DNA from: an uncultured Roseovarius sp.
GTDB lineage: Bacteria; Pseudomonadota; Alphaproteobacteria; Rhodobacterales; Rhodobacteraceae
DNA: 64,000 nucleotides
NCBI GenBank assembly: GCA_947497295.1
Contig: CANMFU010000003.1
Coordinates: 434,001-498,000, forward strand
Direction of reading: 5' to 3'
The notes under the pieces are model-generated. The model worked only from the letters and a program-made list of their open reading frames with translations. It was not told where the DNA came from and did not search any database. Shown here piece after piece: positions 26,338 through 36,088 of this stretch. The translations under genes were made by a program, and so were the position numbers. How positions within the stretch are numbered: position 1 is the first letter of the stretch; the number at the start of each line of letters is the position of its first letter.

Positions 26338-27780
26338 ATGTTCTCCCGATACAAGAAACCCAGCCCAGGCCAGGCGCGTCCGGTTGACGCAGCACCCGAA
26401 AAATCAGCTAAGCCCTCCGTCTCGGCGGCGCCTGTACCAGCCAGCCTGCGCCGCCCGACCGCGCCCGCCAAGGCAGATCTCGGCCCGCAAGAAAAAGAGC
26501 GCAAGCGCAAGGAACGGCTGAGCGAGATCAAGCTGGATCTGCACCGCGCGCTGCTGGACAACCTTAACCTTGGCGCCCTGGACACCGCGACCGAGCAAGA
26601 ACTACGCGAGGAAATCGGCTCGATCACCGCCGAGGTTTTGGAAGAGCGCAGTATCGTTCTGAATCGCGAAGATCGCATGACACTGACGCAGGAGCTCTAT
26701 GACGAAGTGCGCGGACTGGGCCCGCTGGAGACACTTCTGAAAGACGACACGGTCAACGATATTCTCGTCAACGGACCCCACCAGATATTCATCGAGCGGG
26801 ACGGCATTCTGGAACTGAGCGACGTCACCTTCAAGGATGAACGCCACCTTCTGCGCATCATCGACAAGATCGTCAGCGCCGTGGGCCGCCGCGTGGACGA
26901 GTCCAACCCCTACGTAGACGCCCGCCTTGCCGATGGCTCGCGCTTCAACGCGATGGTGCCACCCGTCGCGGTCGATGGCAGCCTCGTTTCGATCCGGAAG
27001 TTCAAAAAGGACAAGCTGGGCATCGATGATCTGGTGCGTTTCGGTGCATTCAGCGAAGAAATGGCTGCATATCTGCAAGCTGCCGTGGCCTGCCGTCTGA
27101 ACATCATCGTGTCGGGCGGCACCGGTTCAGGTAAAACCACCACGCTGAACGCGCTGTCGTCGTTCATCGACAACGCCGAGCGCATCCTGACAATCGAGGA
27201 TACCGCCGAACTTCAGCTGCAACAGATTCACGTCGGCCGCATGGAATCGCGCCCGCCCAACGTCGAGGGCAAGGGCGAGGTTTCCCCGCGAGATTGCCTG
27301 AAAAACGCACTGCGGATGCGCCCCGACCGTATCATTGTCGGCGAGACGCGCGGCGAGGAAGTCATCGACATGCTGCAGGCGATGAACACGGGCCATGACG
27401 GATCAATGACCACGATCCACGCCAACAATCCGCGCGATGGCATCAGCCGCCTGGAGAACATGGTGGCGATGGCGGGGATTGAGATGCCGCTAAAGGCAGT
27501 GCGCAGCCAGATCGCATCCGCCGTGCATCTGATCGTTCAGGCCAGCCGCCTGCAGGACGGCAGCCGCCGCATGACCTCGATCACCGAAGTAACCGGAATG
27601 GAGGGCGAAGTGATTTCCATGCAGGAGGTGTTCCGCTTCCAGCGTGTCGGCCTGACGCCCGAGAACAAGATCCTGGGGCATTTCACCGCCACTGGCGTGC
27701 GCTCGCATTATTCCGAGCGGTTCCGCCTGTGGGGCTATGACCTGCCCGCCTCGCTCTATGAACCCGTCACACCGGAGTAA
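26338..27780 (+). CDS. cpaF: Tad pilus motor ATPase CpaF (TadA)
   Basis: This secretion ATPase drives pilus assembly and retraction. The 480-residue product has a basic, proline-rich N-terminus (about 1-60), then the type II/IV ATPase core. Walker A is [14 protein letters not shown] near residue 260, the Asp box and Walker B region are [16 protein letters not shown] near residue 325, and the His box is [16 protein letters not shown] near residue 352. All are intact. GAAAGG precedes the ATG. The stop is 5 bases from the tadB start. Confidence 0.96.
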   Translation: MFSRYKKPSPGQARPVDAAPEKSAKPSVSAAPVPASLRRPTAPAKADLGPQEKERKRKERLSEIKLDLHRALLDNLNLGALDTATEQELREEIGSITAEVLEERSIVLNREDRMTLTQELYDEVRGLGPLETLLKDDTVNDILVNGPHQIFIERDGILELSDVTFKDERHLLRIIDKIVSAVGRRVDESNPYVDARLADGSRFNAMVPPVAVDGSLVSIRKFKKDKLGIDDLVRFGAFSEEMAAYLQAAVACRLNIIVSGGTGSGKTTTLNALSSFIDNAERILTIEDTAELQLQQIHVGRMESRPPNVEGKGEVSPRDCLKNALRMRPDRIIVGETRGEEVIDMLQAMNTGHDGSMTTIHANNPRDGISRLENMVAMAGIEMPLKAVRSQIASAVHLIVQASRLQDGSRRMTSITEVTGMEGEVISMQEVFRFQRVGLTPENKILGHFTATGVRSHYSERFRLWGYDLPASLYEPVTPE

Positions 27781-27785
27781 ACCTG

Positions 27786-28754
27786 ATGACCCTCAGCGCG
27801 GAACCCATCATTTACGGCCTCATCTTCTTCGGCGTGCTTGCGCTGGTCGAGGGGATCTACCTGACCGTTTTCGGCAAATCCATCAGCCTCAACAGTCGGG
27901 TGAACCGCCGGTTGGAAATGCTGGACAAGGGCGGCCGCCGAGAGGAGGTCATGGAAAAGCTGCGCAAAGAGATGGAGCAGCATCTGCGCTCGCGCCGCTT
28001 CCCACTATATTCCATCCTCGCAACCAAGGCACAAAAAGCGGCCATCGCATTTTCACCCAAGCAGTTGATGATGCTTATGGTTTTGCTGGCCTTCCTTGCG
28101 TTCATCGGTCTGTCCATCGGCACCTCTACTTCCCTGCCGGTGCGCATCGCCGTTGCGATTGCGATGGGGATTGGCGGCATCTTTATGTGGATTTCCATGA
28201 AGGCAAAAAAGCGGATGGGTCTGCTGGAAGAACAACTGCCCGACGCGATCGAACTGATGGTTCGCTCGCTCAAGGTGGGGCATCCATTCGCGTCCGCCGT
28301 GTCCATCGTCGCGACCGAGGTCGCGGATCCGCTGGCGACCGAATTCGGTATGATCGCGGACGAGGCAGCGTATGGGCGCGACATGGGCGAGGCGCTGAAA
28401 GATCTGGCCGAGCGGCTGGACATGCAGGATCTGCGCTTTCTCGCCGTTGCGGTGACAATCCAGCAGCAATCGGGCGGTAACCTGGCCGAGATTCTGGCAG
28501 GCCTCGCCAAGGTCATCCGCGCGCGGTTCCGCCTGTTCCGCCGGGTCAAGGCGATCACCGCCGAGGCGCAATGGTCCGGCAAGTTTCTTTCAGGCTTTCC
28601 GCTGATGGCGCTGATCGGCATCCAACTTCTTGATCCGAACTACTACGACAAAGTCATGGATCATCCGTTTTTCATCCCCGCCTGCCTCATTGTTGGCGCT
28701 TTTCTGGTGGTCAACCTGATCGTCATGCGCGCGCTCGTGAACATCAAAGTTTGA
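27786..28754 (+). CDS. tadB: Tad inner-membrane platform protein TadB
   Basis: TadB, with TadC, forms the inner-membrane platform on which the pilus is built. The 322-residue product has membrane helices near residues 7-27, 95-115, 120-140 and two at the C-terminus. The T2SSF domain (about 160-285) contains LPDAIELMVRSLKVGHPFAS and QQQSGGNLAEILAGLA, the family signature. GGAG from the end of cpaF serves as its ribosome site. tadC follows after 13 bases. Confidence 0.94.
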   Translation: MTLSAEPIIYGLIFFGVLALVEGIYLTVFGKSISLNSRVNRRLEMLDKGGRREEVMEKLRKEMEQHLRSRRFPLYSILATKAQKAAIAFSPKQLMMLMVLLAFLAFIGLSIGTSTSLPVRIAVAIAMGIGGIFMWISMKAKKRMGLLEEQLPDAIELMVRSLKVGHPFASAVSIVATEVADPLATEFGMIADEAAYGRDMGEALKDLAERLDMQDLRFLAVAVTIQQQSGGNLAEILAGLAKVIRARFRLFRRVKAITAEAQWSGKFLSGFPLMALIGIQLLDPNYYDKVMDHPFFIPACLIVGAFLVVNLIVMRALVNIKV

Positions 28755-28767
28755 AAAGGATCATTAA

Positions 28768-29745
28768 GTGACCTTCTTCACCGATATATTGTCCGGTCCG
28801 ATGGGCCAATTGCTTCCGATCATTGCGGCAGGAACGCTGGGTATCATGCTGATCGCGATTACGGTCGTGCTGATGCTGAACCGTCCCGAGGACCCGCTGG
28901 ACAAGCTGAAACGCACCGAAGCCTCGGCAAATGCCGGCCCGCGCGGTACCCAGCAGCAACGTCTGCGCGCCGGAAACAAAAACGACAAACTGGACAAATA
29001 CGCCGGATTTCTGGAGCCGCAGGACGAAAAACAACTGAGCGATATCCGCAAGAAGCTGATGCAGGCCGGCTACCGCGACCGCGACGCAGTGCGCTATTTC
29101 CACTTTGCCCAATTTGCGCTGGGTATCGGCGGGCTGGTGCTTGGCGTTATCTACTACATGGTATTGAAATCAGGCGGCGAGACCAGTACGACGCAGATCG
29201 TCATGTATATTCTTGGCCCCGGCGGCGTCGGCTATGTTGCCCCGAAATACTGGGTGACAAAGCGCCAGCAACAGCGGCAAGAGGAAATCACCGACGGCTT
29301 TCCCGACAGTCTGGACATGATGCTGGTGTGTGTCGAGGCGGGGCAATCGCTGGACCAGTCGATCATTCGGGTGTCCAACGAAATCCGCTCGTCCTTTCCG
29401 GCGTTGGCGGATGAGTATCTGCTGGTCAGCCAACAGATCAAGGCCGGCCGCGACAAGTCGTCGGTCCTGAACGAGATGGCCGAACGGTGCGGTGTGCAGG
29501 ATATCTCCAGCTTCGTTACCGTGTTGGTGCAATCACAAACCTTCGGCACGTCCATCGCCGACGCCTTGCGCGTTTACGCCAGTGAAATGCGCGATAAACG
29601 CGTCATGCGCGCCGAAGAAAAAGCGAACAAGTTGCCGACAAAGATGACATTGGCCACGATGATGCTTACAGTGCCTCCACTACTGATCATTCTGGTCGGC
29701 CCGTCCGTTTTGGGCATCATGGATTTGACCGCAATGTCGCAATAA
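28768..29745 (+). CDS. tadC: Tad inner-membrane platform protein TadC
   Basis: This is the second T2SSF platform protein, 325 residues. It has an N-terminal helix (about 13-33), two central helices (about 110-160), the T2SSF domain with FPDSLDMMLVCVEAGQSLDQ and VQSQTFGTSIADALRVYA, and a C-terminal helix. The start codon is GTG with AAAGGA 7 bases upstream. It is in the same direction and closely spaced with tadB and the TPR lipoprotein genes. Confidence 0.94.
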   Translation: MTFFTDILSGPMGQLLPIIAAGTLGIMLIAITVVLMLNRPEDPLDKLKRTEASANAGPRGTQQQRLRAGNKNDKLDKYAGFLEPQDEKQLSDIRKKLMQAGYRDRDAVRYFHFAQFALGIGGLVLGVIYYMVLKSGGETSTTQIVMYILGPGGVGYVAPKYWVTKRQQQRQEEITDGFPDSLDMMLVCVEAGQSLDQSIIRVSNEIRSSFPALADEYLLVSQQIKAGRDKSSVLNEMAERCGVQDISSFVTVLVQSQTFGTSIADALRVYASEMRDKRVMRAEEKANKLPTKMTLATMMLTVPPLLIILVGPSVLGIMDLTAMSQ

Positions 29746-29771
29746 GGCCAGCCCGTTCTCCATAGGATGCC

Positions 29772-30320
29772 ATGACGCGCATTTCAGCACTTTTAACGGC
29801 GTTTCTGGCGCTTGCAGCTTGCACTGGCGCGTCTGCGCCCTCCAGTCCCTACGCTCCTGGCGTGGCGAAAAACGGCACGGCGGTGGATGGCGCGACCGTC
29901 GGCCACCGCCTGATCCGGGCGGGCGAGTACGAACTGGCAATCCAGGCATTTTCACGCGCTGCGCTGGACGGGGGCATGACCTCCGAGGTCTATCTGGGTC
30001 TTGGCAGTGCCTATTTGGGCCTTGGCCGCGTTGGCCAGGCCGAAACGCTACTACGCGAGGCCATTGAACAGGACGAGAAATCCGCAGAAGCATGGAACAA
30101 TCTCGGCGTAACCCTGATGGAACAGGGCGAAATTGCCGAGGCCGAACAGGTGTTTCGCCGGGCCTATGCGCTGGACAATGGCGAAAGTGACTCAATTCGC
30201 GACAATCTGCGCTTGGCGCTCGCAAAACAGGAAAATTCGTTCTATGCTGAGCCGGAGGAACAAGATTTCAAATTGGTGCGACGCGGTAGCAGCGACTACC
30301 TGATCCGGTCCATTCCATGA
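29772..30320 (+). CDS. tadD: TPR lipoprotein, TadD family
   Basis: TadD is an outer-membrane pilotin-like lipoprotein needed for secretin assembly. The 182-residue product has a signal peptide with lipobox LAAC (Cys17) and about three tetratricopeptide repeats between residues 40 and 145 (for example VYLGLGSAYLGLGRVGQAE, AWNNLGVTLMEQGEIAEAE). ATAGGA precedes the ATG. A second, longer TPR lipoprotein follows. Confidence 0.9.
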   Translation: MTRISALLTAFLALAACTGASAPSSPYAPGVAKNGTAVDGATVGHRLIRAGEYELAIQAFSRAALDGGMTSEVYLGLGSAYLGLGRVGQAETLLREAIEQDEKSAEAWNNLGVTLMEQGEIAEAEQVFRRAYALDNGESDSIRDNLRLALAKQENSFYAEPEEQDFKLVRRGSSDYLIRSIP

Positions 30321-30380
30321 CCGGGCACCCCGGAAAAGGGCGCGTATCAAGACGAGGCGAGGCAGTAAAAGGACGCAAAA

Positions 30381-31238
30381 ATGCGCCACCCCATCCTATT
30401 ATCGCTCTGTGCCGCAGGGGCAATGGCCCTTTCGGCGTGTGAAAAGCAAGACAATGAGGCAATTGACGACAAGTTTCAGGGCGTGAATGTCATTGACGAA
30501 TCCAACCTGAACGATGTGATGCTGACGACGGCGGACCCGAACGAAGGTGTCGCCTATTTCCAGCGCAGTGTTGGCGAAAAGCCCGACAGGATTGATCTGC
30601 AACGCGGTCTTGCTCAAAGTCTGGTGCGCGCGGGACGCGCAACCGAAGGCGTCTCCGCGTGGAAAAAGGTAATCGCCCACAAGGATGCCACCGACGAAGA
30701 CAGCGTCGAAATGGCCGATGCGCTGATCCGCAACAATGAATGGGATCGCGCCGAAAAAACGCTGAACGCGGTACCCCCGACATATGAGACGTTCCAACGC
30801 TACCGGCTGGAGGCGATGGTCGCCGACAGCAACAAGGACTGGAAGAAAGCCGACAGTTTCTATGAAACCGCCGTTGGCCTGACCACCCGGCCCGCAGCCG
30901 TTATGAACAACTGGGGCTATTCCAAGCTGAGCCGCGGCGATTACGCCGATGCAGAGCGTCTGTTTTCGGATGCCGTCCGGCAGGATTCCAGCCTGTTCAC
31001 CGCCAAGAATAATCTCGTTCTGGCGCGGGGCGCGCAGGGCAATTATTCGCTGCCCGTCATGCCCGTCAGCCAGACCGAGCGCGCCCAGCTTTTGTACACG
31101 CTGGGCCTGTCAGCGATCAAGAAAGGTGACGTGACCACCGGCAAAGGCTTGCTGCGCGACGCGATAGATACGCATCCTCAGCATTTTGAAGCCGCCGTGC
31201 GCAGCCTTGCCGCGCTGGAAAGCAACGTGGCCAACTAG
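30381..31238 (+). CDS. second TPR lipoprotein of the tad locus
   Basis: This 285-residue lipoprotein has lipobox LSAC (Cys20) and several degenerate TPR units (residues about 60-265). VMNNWGYSKLSRGDYADAERLF near residue 173 is the clearest. AAAAGGA lies 7 bases before the ATG. It is probably a divergent TadD paralogue, and tandem TadD-like genes are usual in Rhodobacterales tad loci as I recall. Whether the two act on the same secretin is unknown. Confidence 0.88.
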   Translation: MRHPILLSLCAAGAMALSACEKQDNEAIDDKFQGVNVIDESNLNDVMLTTADPNEGVAYFQRSVGEKPDRIDLQRGLAQSLVRAGRATEGVSAWKKVIAHKDATDEDSVEMADALIRNNEWDRAEKTLNAVPPTYETFQRYRLEAMVADSNKDWKKADSFYETAVGLTTRPAAVMNNWGYSKLSRGDYADAERLFSDAVRQDSSLFTAKNNLVLARGAQGNYSLPVMPVSQTERAQLLYTLGLSAIKKGDVTTGKGLLRDAIDTHPQHFEAAVRSLAALESNVAN

Positions 31239-31267
31239 GCCCCTTTTTACAGTAGGGGGCGCGGCCC

Positions 31268-31762
31268 ATGCATATCTCGGCCGCCGCTTCCCTGTGGTTC
31301 GTCCCGCTTATCCTGCCAGTCTGTGCGTGGGTCGCGTGGAGCGATCTGCGCTATATGAAAATTCCGAACAAGGCCGTGGTGACGATGGTCATCATCTATG
31401 TGGGCATTGGGTTAATTGTGTTGCCGCTCGATATTTTTGCATGGCGTCTGGTGCACCTGATCGTTGTGCTGCTGGCGGGGATCGTGCTGAACGCGGTCGG
31501 CATGGTCGGAGCCGGCGACGCAAAGTTTGCCGCCGCTGCCGCACCCTTTATCGCGATTGGCGATCTGCAACTGGTGCTGATGATCCTTGCCGGTATGATG
31601 ATCGCGGGCTATGCAATTCACCGAATTGCCAAACACACCGCCCTGCGCCGCCTTGCCCCGCACTGGGAAAGCTGGACGCGCGAAGGGAAATACCCAATGG
31701 GCCTGTCGCTCGGCGGCGCCATGGCGGCCTATCTGATGCTGGGCGCAGCGTACGGCACCTGA
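31268..31762 (+). CDS. cpaA: prepilin peptidase CpaA (TadV)
   Basis: This small type IV prepilin peptidase removes the leader of the Flp pilin. The 164-residue membrane protein has the two catalytic aspartates in WSDLRYMKIPNK (near residue 20) and VGAGDAKFAAA (near residue 81, the GxGD motif). About four to five helices are seen. It lacks the N-methylation domain, as usual for the Tad type. AGGGGG lies before the ATG. It closes the recognisable tad block. Confidence 0.93.
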   Translation: MHISAAASLWFVPLILPVCAWVAWSDLRYMKIPNKAVVTMVIIYVGIGLIVLPLDIFAWRLVHLIVVLLAGIVLNAVGMVGAGDAKFAAAAAPFIAIGDLQLVLMILAGMMIAGYAIHRIAKHTALRRLAPHWESWTREGKYPMGLSLGGAMAAYLMLGAAYGT

Positions 31763-31858
31763 GTTGCCTTTTGCGCGCCCGCCAGACGCCTTAATTTATG
31801 CATGATTGGCGGTCAGGTTGCGCAAGCCATATCCCTGACCAATCAAGGCCGCGCTCCG

Positions 31859-33172
31859 ATGAACATGCAAGTGACCCCGCGGGGCGTGCAGCCCCCGCCG
31901 CCCCCCACCACGATCGAGGACATGCGCCTGTCCGTGGTGATGATGCGTGATATCCTGCTGAAAACCATTTTCCGCAAGAATGTGGATATGGTCAGCGAAA
32001 TCGCCGTCGCCATCTGCCTGCCGCGCACCGTCACGCAAGAGCTGGTGGACCTCACCCGCGAACAGCGCCTGTTGGAGGCGACCGGCACGCTCAGCGCGAC
32101 ATCGGGCAGCGAAATGGCCTATCAGCTGACCGATGCGGGCAAGGCGCGCGCTCTGGATGCGCTGGCACAGTCCGAATATTTCGGCCCCATGCCGGTGCCG
32201 CTGGCGGTCTATGCCGAGCAGGTGAAACGCCAGTCGATCCGCAACATCCAGATCACCCGCGACCAACTGACCGGCGCGATGGGTCATCTGGTCCTGCCGC
32301 CCAGCCTCATGGATCAGCTTGGCCCCGCCGTCAGCGCCGGTCGCTCGATCCTGATGTATGGGCCGCCAGGCAACGGTAAATCCAGTATTTCCAACGGCAT
32401 CCGCGACGCGATGGGCGATCGCATTTATGTGCCGATGGCGATCGAATACGCAGGACAGGTCATCACCGTCTATGACCCCATCGTTCACTCCAAAGCCGAA
32501 GCAGAGGCCGATAATCCCAACTCCCTGCGCCGCCGCCGCACGTTTGACGCGCGCTATGTGCGCTGCGAGCGTCCCACCGTCATCACGGGCGGCGAGCTGA
32601 CGCTGGACATGCTCGATCTGGTCTACAATCCGACCGCGCGCACTTATCAGGCATCGCTTCAGCTGAAATCGACGGGCGGCATTTTCATCGTCGACGACCT
32701 TGGCCGTCAGGCCGAACCGCCGCAGAACCTGGTCAACCGCTGGATCGTTCCGCTGGAGGAATCCAAGGATATCCTTGCCCTGCAATCAGGCGAAAAGTTC
32801 GAAGTGCCATTTGACACGCTGGCGATCTTCTCGACCAACTTTCACCCCAACAAGATCTTCGATCAGGCCGCGCTGCGCCGGATCTTCTACAAGATCAAGA
32901 TCGATGGACCCAGTCAGGCCGATTTCCTGAAAATCTTTGCCATGGTCGCCCGCAAAAAACAGATGCCGCTGAACGAGCCTGCGTTGGTTCACCTGCTGAA
33001 AAAGAAATACCCCGAAATCCACAATATCTACGCAAATTATCAGCCGGTGTTCCTGATCGACCAGATGATCTCGATCTGCGAATTCGAAGGAATCCCCTAT
33101 CAGATGACCCCCGAATTGATCGACCGCGCCTGGGCCAACATGTTCGTCGAGGACAGCGAAATCATCAATTGA
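31859..33172 (+). CDS. uncharacterised AAA+ ATPase adjoining the tad locus
   Basis: The function is not known to me. The 437-residue product has an N-terminal region resembling a winged helix (about 20-110), then one AAA+ domain with Walker A GPPGNGKSS at residue 168, Walker B-like IFIVDDLGRQ near residue 278, a sensor-1-like LAIFSTNFHP, and arginines in FDQAALRRIFYKI. It has no signal peptide or membrane helix, so it is cytoplasmic. It follows cpaA by 96 bases in the same direction. ATG 31859 (AAGG 10 bases upstream) is chosen; an earlier in-frame ATG at 31802 has no ribosome site. It may remodel Tad proteins, but that is inference from position only. Confidence 0.82.
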   Translation: MNMQVTPRGVQPPPPPTTIEDMRLSVVMMRDILLKTIFRKNVDMVSEIAVAICLPRTVTQELVDLTREQRLLEATGTLSATSGSEMAYQLTDAGKARALDALAQSEYFGPMPVPLAVYAEQVKRQSIRNIQITRDQLTGAMGHLVLPPSLMDQLGPAVSAGRSILMYGPPGNGKSSISNGIRDAMGDRIYVPMAIEYAGQVITVYDPIVHSKAEAEADNPNSLRRRRTFDARYVRCERPTVITGGELTLDMLDLVYNPTARTYQASLQLKSTGGIFIVDDLGRQAEPPQNLVNRWIVPLEESKDILALQSGEKFEVPFDTLAIFSTNFHPNKIFDQAALRRIFYKIKIDGPSQADFLKIFAMVARKKQMPLNEPALVHLLKKKYPEIHNIYANYQPVFLIDQMISICEFEGIPYQMTPELIDRAWANMFVEDSEIIN

Positions 33173-33227
33173 CGCGCGCCACCTAAATTTTTTCGCGAAA
33201 ATGCCGTGCGCGTCCTACATAGGCGGC

Positions 33228-35639
33228 ATGACCACTCTGCCCCCACAGTTTACTGACTGGTTCGCCGCGCGCGGTTGGTCAGTGCATCCGCACCAGCAGG
33301 CAATGCTGGATCGCAGTGATGATCCGTCCCTGCTGCTGATCGCCCCGACGGGGGGCGGCAAGACACTGGCCGGGTTTCTTCCGACCTTGGCCGAACTCAG
33401 CGAGGGCGGACACAAGGGCATGCATACGCTCTACATTTCTCCGCTCAAGGCGCTGGCAAACGACATCCGGCGCAACCTGACCACCCCCGTCACGGAAATG
33501 CGCCTGCCCATCCGGATCGAGGATCGCACCGGCGACACGTCCTATACGCAAAAGCGCCGCCAGCGCGCCGATCCGCCAGATATCCTGCTGACCACCCCCG
33601 AAAGCCTTGCGCTGCTGACCTCCTACGAGGATGCGCCGCGCATCTTTGCCGGGCTCAAACGCGTGGTGATTGATGAAATCCACGCGCTGGCCGAAAGCAA
33701 GCGAGGCGATCAGTTGATGCTGGCGTTGTCGCGCCTGCAGGCGCTCTGCCCCGATCTGCGCCGTGTGGGCCTGTCGGCCACGGTCGAAGATCCCGCAGCA
33801 ATCGCCCGGTTTCTGGCCCGCCATCCCGATCCCTGCGAGATTATCCTCGCCGATCCAGGCCCCGATCCCGATATCCAGATGCTGGAGGTCGCCGAGCCGC
33901 CACCATGGGCCGGGGGCGGCGCAGCCTATGCGATCCCTGCCGTGCTCGAGCAGATCAAGGCGCATAACACGACGCTGATATTCCACAACACCCGCGCGCA
34001 GGCCGAGATTTTCTTTCGCAACCTATGGCTGGCCAATGACGGCAATCTGGCCATCGGCATCCACCACGGCAGCCTTGACCGCACCCAGCGGCAGCGGGTC
34101 GAGGGTGCGATGCAGCGCGGCGAATTGCGCGCGATTGTCTGCACCGGCAGCCTTGATCTGGGCATCGACTGGGGCGATGTGGATCTGGTCATTCAGGTCG
34201 GCGCACCAAAAAACGTCAAACGTCTGGTGCAGCGGATCGGACGCGCGAACCACCGCTACAACGCCCCGTCCAAGGCGCTGCTGGTGCCCGCCAACCGCTT
34301 TGAGGTGGTCGAATGTGTTGCCGCATTGCAGGCCGTGCGCGAACGCGATCTGGACGGCGATCCGCGCGGCCCCGGCCCGCTGGATGTCTTGTGCCAGCAC
34401 ATCCTGATTGCCGCCTGCGCCGCGCCCTTCGACGCAGATCGCCTCTATGCCGAGATCACGGCGGCAGGCCCCTACGCCGCCCTCACCCGCGCCGATTTCG
34501 ACGAATGCCTCGATTTCTGCGCCACCGGCGGCTACGCCCTGCGCGCCTATGACAAATGGCAGCGTCTGATCCAGCGCGATGGCCTGTGGCGCTTGCGCGA
34601 TCCGCGCGCCGCGCAAATCATCCGGATGAATATCGGCACGATCCAGGACACCGACCTGCTCAAAGTGCGCATGCAGCGCAAACGCGGCGGCAAGCCCTTG
34701 GGCGAGGTCGAGGAGGCGTTCGCCGCCACCCTCACCCCCGGCGATACGTTCCTGATCGGCGGGCAGATCGTGCGCTACGAATCCTTGCGTGAGATGACCG
34801 TCGAAGTCAGCCGTTCGGACGGCAAGAAGCCCAAGATCGCCACCTTCGGCGGCACGAAATTTGCTACCTCAACGCAACTCAGCCAGCGCATCCTTGCCAT
34901 GCTTGCGCAGACCGATTGGCCCACCCTGCCCGCGCATACGGCGGACTGGCTGCACCTTCAGCGTCAGGTATCACGGATGCCGTTGGCCGGGCGCTTGCTG
35001 ATCGAAAGCTTTCCGCATGACGGACGCGAACATGCCTGCATCTACGGCTTTGCCGGACGCAACGCGCAGCAGACGCTGGGGCTGCTCATTACCAAGCGGA
35101 TGGAGGAACTGGGCCTTGATCCGCTCGGCTTTGTCTCGACCGATTACGCCACGCTGATCTGGGGATTGGAGCCGCTGATGGATGCCGCGCCACTCTTTGC
35201 GCCCGGCGCGCTGCACGATGGTCTGGACCAGTGGCTGACCGGCAACGCGGTGATGAAACGCACCTTTCGCGCCTCGGCCACCATTGCCGGACTGATCAAC
35301 CGCAACCTGCCGCAAGCGCGCAAATCGGGGCGTCAGGCGACGTTTTCCTCCGATATCCTGTATGACACGCTGGTGAAATACGACCCCGACCACCTGCTCC
35401 TGCGCATCACAAGGACCGAGGCGATGCGCGGTCTTGTCGATTTTGGCAGGATCGAGGAGATGATCGCGCGGGTGAAGGGCCGCATCGATCTGGTCCGCCT
35501 GCCCCGTGTCACGCCGCTGGCCGCGCCGCTGTTTCTGGAGGCGGGGCGCACCCCCGTCAGCGGCGCGGGCGAAGAGCGCCTGCTGGCCGAAGAATCCGCA
35601 CGTTTGATGCAGGCGGCCGGGCTGGTTCAGGTGCCTTGA
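33228..35639 (+). CDS. Lhr-type DEXH-box helicase (ligase-associated DNA damage response type)
   Basis: This superfamily 2 helicase has 803 residues. Walker A is APTGGGKT at residues 39-46, motif II is VVIDEIHALAES near residue 150, motif III is VGLSATVEDP, and motif VI is VQRIGRANHR near residue 340. The C-terminal half is the Lhr-specific region. The length and motifs fit the helicase found with a DNA ligase, an exonuclease and the phosphoesterase PdeM in many proteobacteria. None of those partners is in the window. ATG 33228 is preferred to one nine codons upstream. The end overlaps the convergent cytochrome c gene by 13 bases. Confidence 0.92.
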   Translation: MTTLPPQFTDWFAARGWSVHPHQQAMLDRSDDPSLLLIAPTGGGKTLAGFLPTLAELSEGGHKGMHTLYISPLKALANDIRRNLTTPVTEMRLPIRIEDRTGDTSYTQKRRQRADPPDILLTTPESLALLTSYEDAPRIFAGLKRVVIDEIHALAESKRGDQLMLALSRLQALCPDLRRVGLSATVEDPAAIARFLARHPDPCEIILADPGPDPDIQMLEVAEPPPWAGGGAAYAIPAVLEQIKAHNTTLIFHNTRAQAEIFFRNLWLANDGNLAIGIHHGSLDRTQRQRVEGAMQRGELRAIVCTGSLDLGIDWGDVDLVIQVGAPKNVKRLVQRIGRANHRYNAPSKALLVPANRFEVVECVAALQAVRERDLDGDPRGPGPLDVLCQHILIAACAAPFDADRLYAEITAAGPYAALTRADFDECLDFCATGGYALRAYDKWQRLIQRDGLWRLRDPRAAQIIRMNIGTIQDTDLLKVRMQRKRGGKPLGEVEEAFAATLTPGDTFLIGGQIVRYESLREMTVEVSRSDGKKPKIATFGGTKFATSTQLSQRILAMLAQTDWPTLPAHTADWLHLQRQVSRMPLAGRLLIESFPHDGREHACIYGFAGRNAQQTLGLLITKRMEELGLDPLGFVSTDYATLIWGLEPLMDAAPLFAPGALHDGLDQWLTGNAVMKRTFRASATIAGLINRNLPQARKSGRQATFSSDILYDTLVKYDPDHLLLRITRTEAMRGLVDFGRIEEMIARVKGRIDLVRLPRVTPLAAPLFLEAGRTPVSGAGEERLLAEESARLMQAAGLVQVP

Positions 35640-36037
35640 ATGGATTCCAGATAGGCCAGCAGCGCAGCCAGTGGGCGCGGCGTCGGCGTCATCACGCCGT
35701 CTTCGGTCTGAACGGGGACGGTATCGCCCGCCAGCAATGCGCCGAATTCCGGCATCTGCTCGCCGGGGATCTGCGTGCGGTGATAGCCGTCGATGGTGGA
35801 CAAGACCCGCGCGCGCGGAAATGAGCCACCGCTGGACAACTGCGTCAGGTCGTTGGGCGCAGGCGTCATATCTCGGGCCCACGGCCCGTCGCCCTTGCCT
35901 GCAGGGCCATGACATTGCACGCAATTCTCGACGTACAGTCTGCGGCCCTCATCGGCCTCGGGCATGGAATTGGTCTGCATGCAGGCACCCACGATGCCAA
36001 GGGCACCCAGCCCGGCAGCCATTGCTGCGTATTTCAT
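35627..36037 (-). CDS. class I c-type cytochrome, membrane-anchored lipoprotein
   Basis: The 136-residue product has a lipobox VGAC near residue 19 and a single heme-binding CVQCH motif near residue 39 in YVENCVQCHGPAGKGDGPWA. A methionine in GEQMPEFG (near residue 94) is a candidate sixth heme ligand. ATG 36037 is chosen because AAGGAG sits 6 bases before it, while an ATG two codons earlier directly abuts that site. It is probably a small electron carrier tethered to the outer face of a membrane. Its partner is not evident from the neighbours. Confidence 0.9.
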   Translation of the reverse strand: MKYAAMAAGLGALGIVGACMQTNSMPEADEGRRLYVENCVQCHGPAGKGDGPWARDMTPAPNDLTQLSSGGSFPRARVLSTIDGYHRTQIPGEQMPEFGALLAGDTVPVQTEDGVMTPTPRPLAALLAYLESIQGT

Positions 36038-36088
36038 TGCCATCTCCTTTGCCTCTGGTGAACCACGGGCGGTCTGCGCCGCCTTGGG

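Noticed and set aside
31796..32785. Open frame of 329 codons opposite the AAA+ ATPase gene
   Set aside because: It is antisense to a protein with intact Walker motifs and has no domain of its own.
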